Of a stretch of DNA of 64,000 bases, positions 43,549 through 51,437 are shown piece by piece (position 1 is the stretch's first letter; each line of letters starts with the position of its first letter). The stretch spans positions 18,895 to 82,894 of the forward strand of contig JAQSWG010000008.1 of the NCBI GenBank assembly GCA_029266735.1. Direction: 5' to 3'. Position numbers and translations under genes: made by a program. The notes under the pieces are model-generated. The model made no database searches. It saw nothing but the letters and a program-made list of their open reading frames with translations, and was not told the DNA's origin. The DNA comes from Ornithinibacter sp. (lineage in GTDB: Bacteria > Actinomycetota > Actinomycetes > Actinomycetales > Dermatophilaceae).

Positions 43549-44443
43549 CACGCCCCGGGTGCAGCTGCCCGAGGACCTCCGATCCGGGGCGTTCACCGTC
43601 GCCCATGCCCGTGGGCGCGGCGTCACGCCCAAGCGACTGAGGGGACGCGACCTGCTGGCACCGACCCGAGGAGTGCGGCAGGGCGGCGGCGGAGCCGTGG
43701 AGCTGTCGACCCATGCCCGGGCCTTCGCCCTCGCCCTGCCCCCGGATGGCGCCTTCAGCCACCTCACCGCCGCTCGCCTGTTGGGCCTGCCGACGCCCAC
43801 ACCGTGGCCGGGGCGGGACGAGCCCCTCGACGTCATGCGGGCGAAAGGCCGCCCCAGGGTGTCCCGCGCCGGATGCGTCGCCCACCGAGGGCTGGAGACC
43901 CGCCGGGTGACCGAGGTGGACGGGCTGCGGGTGGTCTCGGCGCTCGACACCTGGGGTGACCTCGCGGGGATCTGGGCGCCGGACCACCTGTTGGCGGCCG
44001 CGGACGTCCTGGTCCGTCGAGGACTCAGCACGCCCCTGGAGCTTCTGGCCTGGGCCGAGCAGCGTCGAAGTCGACGTCACGTCGACGACCTACGCACGGT
44101 CGCGCGCCTCGCCCGAGCCGGTGCGGCGTCCCCGGCCGAGAGCCGCGCGCGCTACGTCTTCTGGTCCTGGGGGCTTCCCGAGCCGGAGCTCAACGTCCCC
44201 GTCCTCGGCCACGACGGCGGGTGGCTGGCCACGAGCGACTTCCTGTGGCGAGCGCAGCGGGTCGTCGGTGAGTACGACGGTGACGTCCACCGCACGGATC
44301 GGCGCACGTGGCAGAAGGACCGTGAACGTCGTGCCGCCCTCGAGGACGCCGGATACCGCTACGTCGAGATGACCGACTCGACGTTTCGACAGGCGCACCA
44401 CCGGGAGGCCCTCAGGCTGCGCCTCGGTCGTCTCCTCTTCTGA
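43523..44443 (+). CDS. DUF559/AbiEi-like protein with C-terminal endonuclease-like fold, about 306 aa
   Basis: The N-terminal region (VAHARGRGVTPKRLRGRDLLAPTRGVR, then FSHLTAARLLGLPTP) is the winged-helix-like half seen in AbiEi-type antitoxin and DUF559 proteins of actinobacteria. The C-terminus has ASPAESRARYVFWSWGLPEPELNVPV, SDFLWRAQRVVGEYDGDVHRTDRRTWQKDRERRAALEDAGY, like a Vsr/PD-(D/E)xK core (EYDGxxH). Two starts are possible, ATG 43523 or 43544, both in a hairpin. No toxin partner is adjacent. The gene with its leader is enclosed by 38-bp direct repeats, which suggests a movable or amplifiable unit. Confidence 0.75.
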   Translation: MPEDPSGMTTPRVQLPEDLRSGAFTVAHARGRGVTPKRLRGRDLLAPTRGVRQGGGGAVELSTHARAFALALPPDGAFSHLTAARLLGLPTPTPWPGRDEPLDVMRAKGRPRVSRAGCVAHRGLETRRVTEVDGLRVVSALDTWGDLAGIWAPDHLLAAADVLVRRGLSTPLELLAWAEQRRSRRHVDDLRTVARLARAGAASPAESRARYVFWSWGLPEPELNVPVLGHDGGWLATSDFLWRAQRVVGEYDGDVHRTDRRTWQKDRERRAALEDAGYRYVEMTDSTFRQAHHREALRLRLGRLLF

Positions 44444-44501
44444 CACGTGCCCCCGCCACATCGGCCAGGGGTGGCGAATGGCCCTTGCGGCGGGTCGCCA
44501 A

Positions 44502-44539
44502 GGGCCACTGGCCACCCTTCATGGTCGTCCACAGCGTCG
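44502..44539 (+). repeat. 38-bp direct repeat, right copy flanking DUF559-type gene
   Basis: GGGCCACTGGCCACCCTTCA, then TGGTCGTCCACAGCGTCG; three differences from the left copy. It forms a hairpin with GGTGGCGAATGGCCCTT at 44470-44486 (15 of 17 pairs). Confidence 0.85.
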
Positions 44540-44569
44540 TCGGGGAGGTCGACGGATGCCGGTCACGCG

Positions 44570-45430
44570 TCACTCGACGTGCACGCGCACGGCATACAGC
44601 TCGGGGAAGAACGTCAGGTCGAGGGCCCGACGGAGGAAGTCCACACCGCTCGAGCCACCCGTCCCCGACTTGTGGCCGATGGTCCGCGAGACGACCTGGA
44701 GGTGACGGAAACGCCACTGCTGGAACAGGTCCTCGATGTCCACGAGCTCCTCGCACGTCTCGTAGACCCCCCAGTGCTCCGAGGGCGCGGCGTAGACGGC
44801 GGCGAACACGCCGACCAGCCCCTCGTCCAGGCGGTAGGGCTTTGTGACGTCACGGTTCAGGACGGCATCCGGCACGGCATACCCGCGTCGGGAGAGGTAG
44901 CGCAGGAACTCGTCGTAGAGCGTCGGCTCGCCCAGCAGCCGTTCGAGCGACTCGTGGACCGCCTCGTCGTGTTCGAAGACCCGCACCATGTCGGCGTTCT
45001 TGTTGCCGAGCAGGAACTCGACGGAGCGGTACTGCGAGCTCTGGAAGCCGGAGCTCGTCGCGAGGAACGGCCGGATGAGGGCGTACTCGCTGGGGGTCAG
45101 GGTCGCCAGCACGTCCCACTGCTCGACGAGCTGCTTCTGCACGTGCTTGACCCTCGCGAGCCGCTTGAGTGCCGGGCCCAGCTCGTCCGCGGCGAGGAGT
45201 CCCCGCGCCGAGTGCAGCTCGTGGAGGAGCAGCTTGAGCCACAGCTCCGCCACCTGGTGCTGGACGATGAAGAGCAGCTCGTCGTGCTGGGGCGGCTCGC
45301 TGCGCGGGTGCTGCGCCGACAGGAGCGTCCCCAGGTCGAGGTAGTCGCCGTAGGACATCGCCGTGCTGAAGTCCCTGGCGATCCCCTCCTCGAGGGTTCG
45401 CTGGGCCCGGTCGACGGCGTCCTCGCTCAT
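44570..45430 (-). CDS. kynA: Tryptophan 2,3-dioxygenase
   Basis: This heme enzyme opens the indole ring of tryptophan to give N-formylkynurenine. The 286-residue protein has MSYGDYLDLGTLLSAQHPRS, HDELLFIVQHQVAELWLKLLLHEL, GFQSSQYRSVEFLLGNKN, and DIEDLFQQWRFRHLQVVSRTIGHKSGTGGSSGVDFLRR, with the heme-binding His and substrate-binding Arg. ATG 45430 is chosen because CACAAT lies 6 bases upstream. No kynurenine formamidase or kynureninase is in the window, so the rest of the pathway must be elsewhere or kynurenine is an end product. Confidence 0.95.
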   Translation of the reverse strand: MSEDAVDRAQRTLEEGIARDFSTAMSYGDYLDLGTLLSAQHPRSEPPQHDELLFIVQHQVAELWLKLLLHELHSARGLLAADELGPALKRLARVKHVQKQLVEQWDVLATLTPSEYALIRPFLATSSGFQSSQYRSVEFLLGNKNADMVRVFEHDEAVHESLERLLGEPTLYDEFLRYLSRRGYAVPDAVLNRDVTKPYRLDEGLVGVFAAVYAAPSEHWGVYETCEELVDIEDLFQQWRFRHLQVVSRTIGHKSGTGGSSGVDFLRRALDLTFFPELYAVRVHVE

Positions 45431-45793
45431 CCCGGCATTGTGCCCGCTCCCCCATTCCGGCCGGTCGTGTCCACCCATGCCCGAGCCGGCCGGGAGACCT
45501 GCCCGAGCGACCGGCAAGGGGGAGCCGACGAGGAAGACCACTCAACTGGGCCATATACATCCGGCGAGCGGGCGATCACGCTGTGAGGACAGGCCCTCAT
45601 TCGGGGAGGTGACCGATCCGTGGACACCGAAGACCGGCACGAACGACAAGTAGGCCCGACCACCGGGGCTGCGGCGGGGCGCCAACGCGGCCCACCGAGG
45701 GGTTGGCACGGGCCGGACGAGCCACCACACGCCCAGCTACTGCTGAGAGCGGCCACCCTCCACCACCATCCCCACTCACACCAGGGACACGCC
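45431..45793. other. 363-bp non-coding region between kynA and a small secreted protein
   Basis: The region holds the kynA promoter at its left end. The middle (CCATATACATCC near 45549) is less GC-rich. No convincing ORF is seen. A promoter for the forward gene at 45794 is expected here, but I could not assign it. Confidence 0.5.
45437..45442 (-). promoter_or_regulatory. -10 element CACAAT, leaderless kynA
   Basis: CACAAT on the reverse strand ends 6 bases before ATG 45430. Confidence 0.45.
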
Positions 45794-46207
45794 ATGCGTC
45801 GCTTCTTCACCATCACGGTCACCGCGGTGATCGCACTCTTCCTCTTCAACCCAATGGCCTCGGGCGGCAGCCCACACTTCGTCGACGTCTCCGCGGAGCG
45901 CTCGGGTGACAGCCTCATCGTCTCCGGCAAGGAGGCCGGCCTCGGCAACGAGACCCAGGTACACATCGTCGTCACTGCGGACGCGGCGTGCATCAACCCC
46001 GGCAGCAAGCACCCCAAGGCCGCGAACAAGGAGTCCTTCTCGGCTGAGGGCGACTTCCCGGTGCAGAACGGCAAGGCCGAGTTCGAGCTCATCCTCACGG
46101 CAGACCTGCAGCCCGACTGCAGCCCGCCGATGACCGTGGTCTGGACCAACGTCACCGTCACGGACGAGGAGCACGGAGTGACCAAGTCAATCCCCGGCAC
46201 GTTCTGA
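45794..46207 (+). CDS. Small secreted protein of unknown function, 137 aa
   Basis: I do not recognise a family. ATG 45794 follows AGGGA at 8 bases. A signal peptide is clear (MRRFF, then TITVTAVIALFLF, cleavage near MASGG, about residue 24). The mature part is probably beta-sandwich: HFVDVSAERSGDSLIVSGKEAGLGNETQVHIVVTADAACINPG and FELILTADLQPDCSPPMTVVWTNVTVTDEEHG. Two cysteines could form a disulfide. The lower GC and more Lys/Asn than neighbours suggest recent acquisition or an exported-protein composition. A terminator follows. Confidence 0.75.
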   Translation: MRRFFTITVTAVIALFLFNPMASGGSPHFVDVSAERSGDSLIVSGKEAGLGNETQVHIVVTADAACINPGSKHPKAANKESFSAEGDFPVQNGKAEFELILTADLQPDCSPPMTVVWTNVTVTDEEHGVTKSIPGTF

Positions 46208-46223
46208 TCAACGGTAGAAGGTC

Positions 46224-46254
46224 ACGGGAGGGGCGGTGACGCAGCCCCTCCCGT
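46224..46254. terminator. Perfect 11-bp hairpin between convergent genes
   Basis: ACGGGAGGGGC (46224-46234) pairs fully with GCCCCTCCCGT (46244-46254) around a 9-base loop. It separates the small secreted protein gene from the reverse-strand kinase gene. Confidence 0.75.
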
Positions 46255-46266
46255 TCCCGTCGATGA

Positions 46267-46896
46267 TCAGCGGCGGTCCACAGCCGCGAGGATGCGCGCA
46301 ACGGTCTCCTCCGGCGGCCGTGTCCCGTCCGCCACCACGTCGATCTCCTCGTGGTCGACGGGCACCGCACCCCGGACTGCCTCGGATGCCGGCGCCACAC
46401 CAACCGCTCGGACCTCACGGGGGGCGTCCCCCCGGCCTGACTTGGCGAGGTCCCGCGGTAACGCCCGCTGAGCGACCCGGCCGGCCGTCACCTCGGGATC
46501 GACGTCGAGCCAGCAGAGCACGACGCGGTCAGCGCCCCAACGCGCTCCATGGGCGCGCCACGCCGAGGCATCCGTCGACTCCGCCGTGAAGGGCGCGACG
46601 GCCACGACGTCGCGTCCCGCCCGGAGGTTGTCGGATGCGACGGCGGCGAGGCAGGAGTAGCGGGCGTCACGAAGGGCGACGAACCGGGGGGCGTCGAGGT
46701 CGGCCACGTCACCCAGCGCCGCGGCGAAGGCCTCGACGAGGGGCGTCGTGACGCTGTCGAGGTCGACGAGGCAGAGGCCGGCGGCGTGGGCGACGAGGGA
46801 GCCCACGGTGGTCTTGCCGGCTCCGGGAGCACCACCCACACAGACCAGGGTCCGTCCTGCGCCCTGAGCCGTGCGTGCGCTCGGCGTGCCGGCCAC
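46267..46896 (-). CDS. P-loop kinase-like ATP-binding protein, 209 aa
   Basis: GTG 46896 begins 1 base after the aldolase stop (TGACGTG), so the two are coupled. Walker A is GGAPGAGKTT near residue 20; LVDLDSVTTPLVEAF follows, and later RDVVAVAPFTAESTDASAW, VVLCWLDVDPEVTAGRVAQRALPRDLAKSGRGD (a lid with Arg residues) and a C-terminal EIDVVADGTRPPEETVARIL. The layout is that of gluconate/shikimate kinase-like small-molecule kinases. As part of the ketose operon it may phosphorylate a sugar or acid intermediate; the substrate is unknown. Confidence 0.75.
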   Translation of the reverse strand: MAGTPSARTAQGAGRTLVCVGGAPGAGKTTVGSLVAHAAGLCLVDLDSVTTPLVEAFAAALGDVADLDAPRFVALRDARYSCLAAVASDNLRAGRDVVAVAPFTAESTDASAWRAHGARWGADRVVLCWLDVDPEVTAGRVAQRALPRDLAKSGRGDAPREVRAVGVAPASEAVRGAVPVDHEEIDVVADGTRPPEETVARILAAVDRR

Positions 46897-46897
46897 G

Positions 46898-47935
46898 TCA
46901 GTCGCCGGACGCACCGAACGAGCGGTACCAGGACTCGCCGACCACCGTTGCGGCCTCCGCCATGGGGACCGGCGTCCACGCGGGGGCGCCTCGTCCCTCC
47001 AGCAGCTCGGCGAGCTCGTCGAGCCGGCGGGCGGCCAGGGCGGCACCGGACGCGCGGTCCTGCGGGGCCAACCGGCCGACCGCGTCACCCCAGATCGCTC
47101 GGCCCGCCATGAAGCCGCTGCAGCCGTGGTCGGCCGCGACGTCGACCTGGGTCCGGAAGCCCTCGAACGTCACGCCCGCGCTGAGCAGGACCCACGGTCC
47201 GTCGACGGCGGCGTCGAGCGCGGCGCACGCCGCGTGGCACGCGTCGAGGTCGGTGAGGTCGAGGACGGGGAACTCGACCTTCATGACGTCCGCCCCGTCG
47301 TCGTGGAAGCTGCCCGCGGAGCTGAGCACGCTGCGCCGGCGGGCCTCGCGCACCGCCGGGTCCTCCAGGTCCTCGCCCGCGACGGGGAACCACAGTGGCT
47401 CGACGATCAGCGGCAGACCGACGGCGTGGCACTCCCGGGCCACCTGCGAGACGACGTCGTGCTGACGGGCGATGTCCGCCGCGGCGCCGTCCTCACGATG
47501 GAACACGACGAGCTTGGCGGCGTCGGCGCCGAGAGCCGAGAGCTTCGGCGGGTCCCATCCCTCCCTCAGGCGCAGCTCGGTGTCGAAGCCGACCCGGCTC
47601 GTGGCGGGGCTGTAGTAGAGGTCCTCGATCCCGGAGATGACCCCGACGTCACCGGGCAGCGCACCGGTGACGATGCTCTGGCCGAAGCTCCACACCGGGT
47701 CGACGAGGACGGACGTCGCGTGCTGGGACAGCTCGGCGATCATCTCCAGCTTCGACTCGACGACCTCCTCGAACGACACCGCCGACGGGTCCTCGTCGAA
47801 GAGGGCCACATAGTTGTCGGGGTGGTCGATGGCGACGGTGCGGATCATTCCCGCGGGGTCGCTGATGCGAGCCATCCGCCGGTGGAGACCGACCGTGGCG
47901 GCAGTGGGAACCTGAGGTATTGACAGCGCTGTCAT
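46898..47935 (-). CDS. LacD-family (tagatose-bisphosphate aldolase-like) aldolase, variant, 345 aa
   Basis: The TIM-barrel has LacD-type blocks: ATSVLVDPVWSFGQSI, GLPLIVEPLWFP, DDGADVMKVEFPVLDL with the likely Schiff-base Lys, GPWVLLSAGVTFEGFRTQV and GCSGFMAGRAIWGDAV. The usual N-terminal substrate motif (VDQRG type) is replaced by RTVAIDHPDNYVALF, so specificity probably differs from the second aldolase at 51434. ATG 47935 lies in the operator: codons 1-5 (ATG ACA GCG CTG TCA) are the left LacI site. GTG 47941 is an alternative start. Divergent from the kinase/LacI/ABC operon. Confidence 0.85.
   Translation of the reverse strand: MTALSIPQVPTAATVGLHRRMARISDPAGMIRTVAIDHPDNYVALFDEDPSAVSFEEVVESKLEMIAELSQHATSVLVDPVWSFGQSIVTGALPGDVGVISGIEDLYYSPATSRVGFDTELRLREGWDPPKLSALGADAAKLVVFHREDGAAADIARQHDVVSQVARECHAVGLPLIVEPLWFPVAGEDLEDPAVREARRRSVLSSAGSFHDDGADVMKVEFPVLDLTDLDACHAACAALDAAVDGPWVLLSAGVTFEGFRTQVDVAADHGCSGFMAGRAIWGDAVGRLAPQDRASGAALAARRLDELAELLEGRGAPAWTPVPMAEAATVVGESWYRSFGASGD
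47921..47934. promoter_or_regulatory. LacI-family operator O1 (perfect palindrome)
   Basis: TGACAGCGCTGTCA is a perfect 14-bp palindrome with the CG-centred form bound by LacI-family proteins. It covers codons 1-5 of the reverse-strand aldolase gene. Its centre is 66 bp from O2. Confidence 0.85.
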
Positions 47936-47943
47936 GCGCACTT

Positions 47944-47949
47944 ACCTTA
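47944..47949 (-). promoter_or_regulatory. -10 element TAAGGT for aldolase operon
   Basis: TAAGGT on the reverse strand ends 8 bases before ATG 47935 and 2 bases before GTG 47941. The start site would fall at the edge of O1, so repressor binding should block it. Confidence 0.45.
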
Positions 47950-47986
47950 GTGTGCACGCGGCCGAGGGACAAGACGGTCGCCGAAT

Positions 47987-48000
47987 TGACAGCGCTGTCG
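47987..48000. promoter_or_regulatory. LacI-family operator O2
   Basis: TGACAGCGCTGTCG matches O1 at 13 of 14 positions and lies 19 bases before GTG 48020. A TTGACA (47986-47991) inside it could serve as -35, but no -10 at proper spacing is clear. Confidence 0.8.
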
Positions 48001-48019
48001 TCCGGGCGAGGAGGCACCC

Positions 48020-48976
48020 GTGCTCGTCGTGACGCCCAACACGTGCATCGACGTGACGACGTGGCTGCCCGCCCTCGTCCCCGGCTCGGTGAGCCGGGCC
48101 ACCCGCACCGAGGTCACCGCCGGCGGAAAGGGCGTCAACGTCATCCGCACCCTGACGGCCCTCGGCAGGGCGCCGACCCTCGTCGGCCTGTCCCCGGTCT
48201 CCGACCCACGGCTCGGCGAGCTCCTCGCGGCCGAGGGGTGTGACTTCCTGGCCGTGCCCCAGAGGGGACAGGCCCGCCTGGCCCTCATCCTCCTCGAGGA
48301 GGCCGGGCGGGTCACGGTGATCAACGGCCGCGGTCCCGAACCCGCCGAGTGGGACCGGGATGCCTTCCTGTCGGCGATCACGGCCCATGTCGATGCCCAC
48401 GGACCGGCGGCGGTCCTGTGCTCCGGCTCGCTACCACCCGACGTGCCCCTCACCCTCTACGGGCGGGTGGTCGTGATGGCGCACGAGCGCGGCATCCCGG
48501 CCTACGTCGACGCCGCTCCGGGGGTGCTCGGAGCGAGCCTGTCGAGCGAGCCCGACCTCGTCAGCCCCAACGTCGGGGAGGCTGAGTCGCTCCTCCACGG
48601 GCGCACCGACGAGCACGTCGAGGAGGAGGGCGACGACCTCGCGGACCGGTGCGTCGAGGCATCACGCGAGCTCCATTCTCGCGGCGCCCGCCGCGCGGTC
48701 GTCACGGCCGGGTCCCACGGCGCCGCCCTGACCACCCAGCACGGTTCATGGTGGGTCGACGCCGTGCGGGTCGATGTCGTCAACCCCATCGGTGCAGGCG
48801 ACTCCTTCCTGGCAGGCACCGCCCACGCCCTCGCGAACGGTGCCTCCGACGTCGACGCCGTCCGGTTCGGCATGGCCGTCGCGGCGGCGGCTGTCCAGCA
48901 CGAGCGCGGCGGCTCGCTCGACGCCTCCCTCGTCGACGGACTCCTGGAGCGGCTGGCCCCGGGGGTGACCGCATGA
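48020..48976 (+). CDS. 1-phosphofructokinase/tagatose-6-phosphate kinase family (PfkB), 318 aa
   Basis: GTG 48020 has an SD GAGGAGG 6 bases upstream. The LacC/FruK-type PfkB fold shows VVTPNTCIDVTTWLPAL, VTAGGKGVNVIRTLTALG, VLCSGSLPPDVPLTLYG, SPNVGEAESLL and VDVVNPIGAGDSFLAGTAHALA with the catalytic Asp. It phosphorylates a ketose monophosphate to the 1,6-bisphosphate that LacD-type aldolases cleave. First gene of the forward operon; its stop overlaps the lacI-like start by 4 bp. Confidence 0.88.
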   Translation: MLVVTPNTCIDVTTWLPALVPGSVSRATRTEVTAGGKGVNVIRTLTALGRAPTLVGLSPVSDPRLGELLAAEGCDFLAVPQRGQARLALILLEEAGRVTVINGRGPEPAEWDRDAFLSAITAHVDAHGPAAVLCSGSLPPDVPLTLYGRVVVMAHERGIPAYVDAAPGVLGASLSSEPDLVSPNVGEAESLLHGRTDEHVEEEGDDLADRCVEASRELHSRGARRAVVTAGSHGAALTTQHGSWWVDAVRVDVVNPIGAGDSFLAGTAHALANGASDVDAVRFGMAVAAAAVQHERGGSLDASLVDGLLERLAPGVTA

Positions 48977-49980
48977 GCGAGCCCACGATCTACGACGTGG
49001 CCCGCGAGGCAGGGTTCTCCATCAAGACCGTCTCTCGGGTTCTCAACGGTGAGGACGGTGTCCGCCCCGAGACGGTCGCTCGAGTCCGGGCCGCCATCGA
49101 CCACCTCGACTACCACCCCAACCCCGCCGCCCGCCGGCTCGGTGGCGGAAAGCTGCCGACGATCGGCCTCGTCGTCGACTCGCTCAACGACCCGTTCTTC
49201 GGTGAGGTCATCGCCGTCGTCGAGCGCCGCGCCGTCGAGATGGGGATGGACGTCCTCGTCGCGTCGACCGGCATGGATGCCGCCCGCAACCAGTCCCAGA
49301 TCGAGCGGCTGGTCCGCCGTGGTGTCGCCGGGCTGATCGTGGCTCCCTTCGGTGAGGGGCAGGCCGCCCGGGCCGTGCTCCCGGACAAGATCCCCGTCGT
49401 CGTCATCGACCGTCAGTGCGGAATCCTGGACAAGGACGTCGTGCGGGTCACGGACCACGAGGGCGCGCACGAGGCGGTGTGCCACCTCATCGCCCATGGA
49501 CATCGGCGCATCGCGTTCCTCGGCGAGACGGCGGAGTTCTCCACGGTCCGGGACCGGCTCGCCGGCTACTCGGATGCACTCCTCGACGCGGGACTCGAGG
49601 TCGACGGACAGCTCATCGAGACCACGTGCTGGGATGCCGACGCCGCGTATCCGCTCGCTCTTGCCATGCTCGCTCCGGCCGACGCTCCCACGGCAGTCTT
49701 CGCCTCCACGCCGCTCGTCGGCCTCGGCGTGCTGCGAGCCCTCAAGCGGCTGGACCGCCAGGACGTCGCCCTCGTCGTCTTCGGCGACTTTCCCCTCGCA
49801 GAGCTCATGACCCCACCGACCACCGTGGTCGACCAGCAACCCACCGCCCTGGCGGAGGCGGCGTTCGACCACCTCGCTCGACGGCTCGAGGACCCCGTGG
49901 CCGCCGTCGTCGAGACCGTCCTGCCGACCCGCCTCGTGCAGCGGGGGTCCGGCGAGCTGCCACCCCGGGGGCCACGGTGA
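48973..49980 (+). CDS. LacI family transcriptional regulator, 335 aa
   Basis: The HTH and hinge are TIYDVAREAGFSIKTVSRVLNGEDGVRPETVARVRAAIDHLDYHPNPAARRL. The sugar-binding domain follows (IGLVVDSLNDPFFGEVIAVVERRAVEMGMDVLVAST, RRGVAGLIVAP, GHRRIAFLGE, VVFGDFPLAELMTPPTTVVDQQP). It should repress both divergent operons through O1 and O2 and be released by the substrate or a phosphorylated intermediate. ATG 48973 overlaps the kinase stop (ATGA) and its own stop overlaps the next start (GTGA). Confidence 0.93.
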   Translation: MSEPTIYDVAREAGFSIKTVSRVLNGEDGVRPETVARVRAAIDHLDYHPNPAARRLGGGKLPTIGLVVDSLNDPFFGEVIAVVERRAVEMGMDVLVASTGMDAARNQSQIERLVRRGVAGLIVAPFGEGQAARAVLPDKIPVVVIDRQCGILDKDVVRVTDHEGAHEAVCHLIAHGHRRIAFLGETAEFSTVRDRLAGYSDALLDAGLEVDGQLIETTCWDADAAYPLALAMLAPADAPTAVFASTPLVGLGVLRALKRLDRQDVALVVFGDFPLAELMTPPTTVVDQQPTALAEAAFDHLARRLEDPVAAVVETVLPTRLVQRGSGELPPRGPR

Positions 49981-51437
49981 CCCGCCCACTCGTCGTCGAC
50001 CTCGGGTTCGACCTGGGCACGACGGTCACGAAGCTGACCGCCCTGGCCGAGGACGGCACGAAGCTGCTCGACCTGTCGGCCGCCACACTCTGGGACGAGT
50101 ACGGCGACGGACGCGCCGAGCGCGACCCGAGCGGCGTGGTGGCCGCCGTCGAAGAGCTCATCGCCCGGGCGGCGGCCGCCATCGGCGCCAGGAGGCTCGA
50201 CGGCGGGACACCACCGGTGAGCATCCGATCCATCGGCCTGACGTCCATGGCCGAGGCCGGTGTCCTCGTCGACCCCGCGGGTCAGACCCGCTCGCCCGTC
50301 ATCGCATGGTTCGACCCGCGCGGCGAGGAGCAGGTCGCGGCGGTGGCCCCCGAGCTCGCGCACGACTTCCCCGCCCGGACCGGCCTCCCCGTGACCCACG
50401 TCGCATCGCTGTTCAAGATCGCCTGGCTGCGGGACCACGGCCTCTCCCTGACCGGCCTCCAGTGGCTGTCGCTGCCGGAGCTCGTCATCGACCGACTCGG
50501 AGGCCGCCGGGTCGCCGAGCTGTCCCTCATGGGGCGCACCGGCTTCCTCGACATCCACACCACCTCGCTCTACCGTCCAGCCCTGGAGCACCTCGGCGTC
50601 ACCGAGGACTTCGTCCCGGAGCTCGTCGGCGCCGGCAGCCCCGCCGGTCGGGTGCGCCCCGACCACCCCGTGGCCGCGGCTCGCGGCGCGGTGCTCACCG
50701 TGGCAGGTCACGACCACGCTGTCGCCGCGGCCGCGGCCGGCTCGGCAGTGACGGCATCCGCCATGGACAGCATGGGCACCGCCGAGGCATTCGTGGTGGC
50801 CAGCGACCACGTCCCGGCGCCTGACCTGGTCCGCGAGCTCTGCGGCCACGGCGTCTCCGTCTATCCGCACGTGGTGCGCGGCACGACCGCACTGCTGGGC
50901 GGCATGCGCACGGGACTGGTCCTCAAGCGCGTCCTGCGCCTCCTGGGCGCGGACGACGAGGACGGCCGCAGCCGGGTGGACCACGACTCCCTCGCCTTCC
51001 GGGGCGGACGCGGCGGGGACATCGGCGTCGAGGGCTTCTCGATGTCGGACCGAGAGGTGACCGTGCACCTGCACGGCGACTCCCCCACCCCGGGCAAGGT
51101 CTGGCGCGCGGCGCTCGACCACAGCACGGCACACGCTGCCGAGCTTCTGTCCCACCTCGGCACGGCCGGGGTTCCCATCGAGCGCCTCGTCCTCGCGGGG
51201 GGGTGGAGCCGGATGTCGTCGGTCCTCGACGCCCGACGTGCTCTCGCCCCATCCGTCGAGGTCGCGGCCATCCAGCAGCCGGGCCCCCGCGGCGCGGCGC
51301 TCTACGGGCGATGGGCCGCCACCCGTGGCGGTTCCGTCAGCAGCGACCTGCGGCCCCCAGCCGCGTACTTCACCTCGGTCCCGGAGACGGACTCCATGGA
51401 CCACGTCTCAACCCTGGCTAAGGAGGCCACCTCATGA
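49977..51437 (+). CDS. FGGY family carbohydrate kinase, 486 aa
   Basis: The actin-like ATPase fold is recognised by LVVDLGFDLGTTVTKLTALAEDG, SIGLTSMAEAGVLVD, VIAWFDPRGEEQV, LTVAGHDHAVAAAAAGS, AMDSMGTAEAFVVA (GT site), and RLVLAGGWSRMSSVLDARRAL. FGGY enzymes phosphorylate pentoses, hexoses, ketoses or polyols. Together with the PfkB kinase and LacD aldolases it would do the first phosphorylation, for example D-tagatose to tagatose 6-phosphate. The GTGA overlap with lacI and ATGA overlap with the aldolase place it in the operon core. Confidence 0.88.
   Translation: MTRPLVVDLGFDLGTTVTKLTALAEDGTKLLDLSAATLWDEYGDGRAERDPSGVVAAVEELIARAAAAIGARRLDGGTPPVSIRSIGLTSMAEAGVLVDPAGQTRSPVIAWFDPRGEEQVAAVAPELAHDFPARTGLPVTHVASLFKIAWLRDHGLSLTGLQWLSLPELVIDRLGGRRVAELSLMGRTGFLDIHTTSLYRPALEHLGVTEDFVPELVGAGSPAGRVRPDHPVAAARGAVLTVAGHDHAVAAAAAGSAVTASAMDSMGTAEAFVVASDHVPAPDLVRELCGHGVSVYPHVVRGTTALLGGMRTGLVLKRVLRLLGADDEDGRSRVDHDSLAFRGGRGGDIGVEGFSMSDREVTVHLHGDSPTPGKVWRAALDHSTAHAAELLSHLGTAGVPIERLVLAGGWSRMSSVLDARRALAPSVEVAAIQQPGPRGAALYGRWAATRGGSVSSDLRPPAAYFTSVPETDSMDHVSTLAKEATS

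Noticed and set aside
47987..48000. TTGACA in operator O2 as a -35 box
   Set aside because: No -10 at 16-19 bases downstream is evident before the SD; kept only as a remark.
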